Part shown: piece after piece, positions 61,664-64,000 of the stretch
Layout: each line of letters opens with the position of its first letter
How positions within the stretch are numbered: the first letter of the stretch is position 1
Source of the DNA: Allacma fusca
Taxonomy: Eukaryota > Arthropoda > Collembola > Symphypleona > Sminthuridae
NCBI GenBank assembly: GCA_947179485.1
Contig: OX359246.1
Coordinates: forward strand, 34,513,632 to 34,577,631
Direction of reading: 5' to 3'
DNA length: 64,000 bases
Program-made: the position numbers and the translations under genes
Notes under the pieces: generated by a model
What the model saw: only the letters and a program-made list of their open reading frames with translations
Told to the model about the DNA's origin: nothing
Database searches by the model: none

Positions 61664-62844
61664 CATCGCAGGAGTACATTAATTACAAACCGATATCAAC
61701 GTTTGATAACGATGGACCAATTATATTTAACCTGCCTGCCCAGGAAACCGGTTTCTATGACTTGAAGAATTCCCATTTGTACGTCCGTTTTAAAGTCCTA
61801 GGACCAAACTCTTCAACAATATTAGCAGCTGACTCTGTTGTTAATACACAGTGCTTGTTGCACAGTTTCTTTAGAAACGTGTCTGTTTTGTTTAATCAAA
61901 GGCTTGTATACAGCTCTGACCAGCTGTACTCTTATAGAGCGATCATACAAACGCTATTAAGCGAAGAACACGATAATCCAAACATCTGGTTCACGAAGGA
62001 AACAACAAACGGAAATCCTGGGTCAACAGACTTTAATACCAGAAAGCCACTGCTTGTTGGAAGCGGCCTTGTTGAGTTATCCGGTCCTCTACTGACAGAT
62101 GTGACAACTCTGAATAAATTGATTCCTAATAGGGTCTCTGTTGAAATTAAATTGGAAAGAAATCCAACAAATTTCTCATTGTTATGTCCAACAGAAGATA
62201 AATCGTTTTCCATTGTTTTGGATGAAATTTACTACTCTGTATTGAAAGTTAACCTTTCAACACCAGTGTTTCAAGCCCTAAAATCCAACTTTGACAGGAA
62301 CGTCAGTGCAAAAATTCCGTACCAGCCTGTGGTATTAAGGACATTAGGAGTTGCAGCTGGGTCTTACAGTTTACAAACCGAGCGGATTTTTTCTGGAGCT
62401 ATCCCAAAAGTTGTTATTGCGTGTTTTGTTGACGCTGAAGCATTTGTGGGGAAACTCACAAAAAACCCTTACAACTTTGAAACTCTAAATGTTTCAAAGA
62501 TAAATGTTTACACTGACCTTGATCAGCAGAGCTTTCTTGCCCAAGATTTAAATTATACTGGAAAGGAATACCTTACCAGTTACCTCAGGCTTTCCAAAGT
62601 AATTGGAAACAAAGAGCAAAGAATTATAAACAGGGATACATTTCTAACTGGCAAGTGTTTCTATGCCTTCGTTCTAACTCCTACAATTAACAAATTGGCC
62701 CTAACTCCTGTCAAGACCGGAAATGTAAAAGTTGATGTTACATTTTCTCAACCATTAGCAAAAGCAGTTGTTTGCATTTTATATGGAGTGTTCGAGTCCA
62801 CCTTGGTAATCTCGAAGGACCGTGAGATTGGATTTGAAGAATGA
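61573..62844 (+). CDS. Polinton B major capsid protein (F54H12.2-like)
   Basis: 423 residues, intact. Segments: EYINYKPISTFDNDGPIIFN, LPAQETGFYDLKNSHLYVRF, LLHSFFRNVSVLFNQRLVYS, LDEIYYSVLKVNL, IPKVVIACFVDAEAFVG and KTGNVKVDVTFSQPL. This is the F54H12.2-like family, regarded as the Polinton major capsid protein with a double jelly-roll fold. No stop, frameshift or intron. Overlaps the upstream core gene by 91 bp and the protease by 4 bp (ATGA). It provides the reference for the breaks in the Polinton A copy. Confidence 0.87.
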   Translation: MESDIQKGSSPTYSSRLALFESQNETDISITSQEYINYKPISTFDNDGPIIFNLPAQETGFYDLKNSHLYVRFKVLGPNSSTILAADSVVNTQCLLHSFFRNVSVLFNQRLVYSSDQLYSYRAIIQTLLSEEHDNPNIWFTKETTNGNPGSTDFNTRKPLLVGSGLVELSGPLLTDVTTLNKLIPNRVSVEIKLERNPTNFSLLCPTEDKSFSIVLDEIYYSVLKVNLSTPVFQALKSNFDRNVSAKIPYQPVVLRTLGVAAGSYSLQTERIFSGAIPKVVIACFVDAEAFVGKLTKNPYNFETLNVSKINVYTDLDQQSFLAQDLNYTGKEYLTSYLRLSKVIGNKEQRIINRDTFLTGKCFYAFVLTPTINKLALTPVKTGNVKVDVTFSQPLAKAVVCILYGVFESTLVISKDREIGFEE

Positions 62845-63338
62845 ACACTACTGAGGTTCAAAATATTTTAAATGAGTTGAGCCGAAAGACGGGAATAAAT
62901 TATTATGTGCTAGCAAAAGATGAATTTGAAAATTTTAAAATAAAATATTATCCATGTGGCTTCATTGTAAATAACCAAATAAGTAAATTTAGTGGTCGCC
63001 ATTGGTTAGCCTTTTACTATAAATCTAAAAATGAGTTGTTCTATTTTGATTCTTACGGAATGCCGGCGTCCTCTTACGGTTTCTCGGTTAGGCCCATGAA
63101 AAGTAATAATTTAGAAATACAATCGAGGTATACGAATGTTTGTGGATACTACTGTTTAATGTTTATTCAACACATGTCTTGTAATAAAACGTTTACTAAT
63201 TTTATAAGTAAGTTTTCATGTAATAAAGATAAGAATGATGTGTTAGCTAAACATTTTTATAAAATTATTAAAAGATGTAAAATTTCATATTTGTCTTGTG
63301 GAAGGGTTCAAACTTGTAAAAGCCGGAAATTATTGTAA
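62841..63338 (+). CDS. Polinton B adenovirus-type maturation protease
   Basis: 165 residues. Catalytic histidine in GRHWLAFYYK, acidic residue in YFDSYGMP, glutamine in EIQSRYTN and cysteine in CGYYCLMFIQH. Same size and order as in Polinton A. Intact; likely cleaves capsid precursors. AATAAA at 63341-63346 just after the stop is a likely poly(A) signal for the plus-strand operon-like block. Confidence 0.92.
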   Translation: MNTTEVQNILNELSRKTGINYYVLAKDEFENFKIKYYPCGFIVNNQISKFSGRHWLAFYYKSKNELFYFDSYGMPASSYGFSVRPMKSNNLEIQSRYTNVCGYYCLMFIQHMSCNKTFTNFISKFSCNKDKNDVLAKHFYKIIKRCKISYLSCGRVQTCKSRKLL

Positions 63339-63435
63339 AATAAACAAGTATGAATACCAATGACATGCTTTTATTTACGTTTGTGTAGCAGTTTCATTTA
63401 ACAGATAGACTAAGGTTCTTATGTGCATAAATTCA

Positions 63436-63515
63436 CAACAGCTGGCTTTCCTCCGGTGCACATATGTGCACTGCTCGTACTTCCGGTACGAGTTAGTGGA
63501 TAAATGACTTATACT
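63436..63515 (-). repeat. Right terminal inverted repeat of Polinton B
   Basis: 80 bp, inverse of 40157-40237. It keeps a shorter version of the internal hairpin (CTCGTAC / GTACGAG) and the palindrome TGCACATATGTGCA. Confidence 0.93.
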
Positions 63516-64000
63516 AAGGAAAACGAGACTTTCGAAAAAAAAATTCCTATTCTAATAACGATCATCGATACAACGGACGAGCTCCACTGGTTGTTATTGT
63601 ACACAGCAAAGCACAAAAATACTTTCAGTCTGTGACAGAAATGCATCCCTGAATTTGTAAACGAAATGGGTCCAGATTCCAGCTGATCCCCTTTCCATCA
63701 ATTACAAATATTCAAATCAAGACAGCACACGTGGGCCCCAAGCACGCACACTAACACCAAACAACGAATGAACTCAGGATCATAAAGTATATGGGATCGG
63801 GTGTCTACAGATACGATACCAAGTGACATTTGGAGTTTTTATTTAAAATGTCACAGAAATACTTAAGTTGAATGGCGATTTAGTATATGCTGTATGTTTG
63901 CTCTCAATTTTTAACGATGAGACATTCTAGCCTAAGGGATAATTAGTGCGAACATACATAAATAAGGAAATGCTTTGCAAAATAACAAGGCTGTCGTAAC
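63516..64000. other. Right flank of Polinton B
   Basis: Host DNA beyond the element; no gene or repeat recognised. Confidence 0.5.

Larger units (their letters stand above)
40157..63515. mobile_element. Polinton B (Maverick / adintovirus-like), 23.4 kb
   Basis: Bounded by 80-81 bp inverted terminal repeats starting AGTATAAGTCATTTATCC. Flanks are AAAGGA on the left and AAGGAA on the right, consistent with a slightly altered 6-bp target duplication. It contains a full Polinton set: pPolB, ATPase, protease, integrase, major and minor capsid proteins. It also has BIR genes and about 10 kb of cargo with host-like spliced genes. pPolB and integrase are broken. Confidence 0.92.

Noticed and set aside
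1-64000. tRNA or rRNA genes
   Set aside because: No cloverleaf-like segment with A and B box motifs or rRNA-like sequence was recognised by eye; a covariance-model scan would be needed to exclude them.

Overview
This window looks like nuclear DNA of an invertebrate, most likely an arthropod. It is AT-rich and gene-poor. It has spliced genes with short introns (about 50-90 bp), many non-autonomous repeats, one very young Ty3/Gypsy LTR retrotransposon and two unrelated-looking Polinton (Maverick) elements, the integrated forms of adintovirus-like DNA viruses. The species cannot be named from sequence alone.

Region 1 (1 to about 14.8 kb) is Polinton A, probably running off the left edge. A minus-strand array runs integrase, penton-like protein, basic core protein, major capsid protein, adenovirus-type protease, packaging ATPase, small helical protein, basic protein, membrane protein and protein-primed DNA polymerase B (pPolB). 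A PIF1-type helicase converges on pPolB from the left. Four genes carry single lesions (helicase, ATPase, major capsid, basic protein), while pPolB, protease, penton and integrase are open, several through short introns. An unrecognised spliced gene lies at the left edge.

Region 2 (14.8-26.9 kb) has no convincing gene. It holds Helitron-like and MITE-like repeats, one MITE nested in another repeat, perfect hairpins, a three-copy diverged repeat and several degenerate short-motif arrays.

Region 3 (26.9-36.6 kb) is a complete Ty3/Gypsy element of 9.7 kb. It has two identical 549-bp LTRs, a 4-bp target duplication, and Gag, protease and Pol in separate frames.

Region 4 (36.6-40.2 kb) holds a host TMEM53/DUF829-family gene of three exons.

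Region 5 (40,157-63,515) is Polinton B, 23.4 kb, bounded by 80-81 bp terminal inverted repeats (TIRs) that contain a hairpin. Its right 12 kb is a compact viral core: pPolB; a seven-gene chain of overlapping or nearly abutting genes (BIR-RING protein, three paralogous cysteine-rich proteins, ATPase, helical protein, basic protein); and integrase, penton, core, major capsid and protease. Its left 10 kb is cargo with host-like exon structure: a seven-exon cysteine-rich membrane protein, a multi-exon unknown gene, an aldehyde dehydrogenase pseudogene, a BIR-only protein, a broken membrane protein and a possible PC4-like protein. pPolB and integrase of Polinton B are broken, so this copy is also dead or dying although its capsid genes remain open.

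Together the window shows two virus-derived elements with the same morphogenesis kit in different gene orders. Introns have been inserted into replication and packaging genes, and Polinton B has apparent anti-apoptotic (BIR) genes and captured host DNA.
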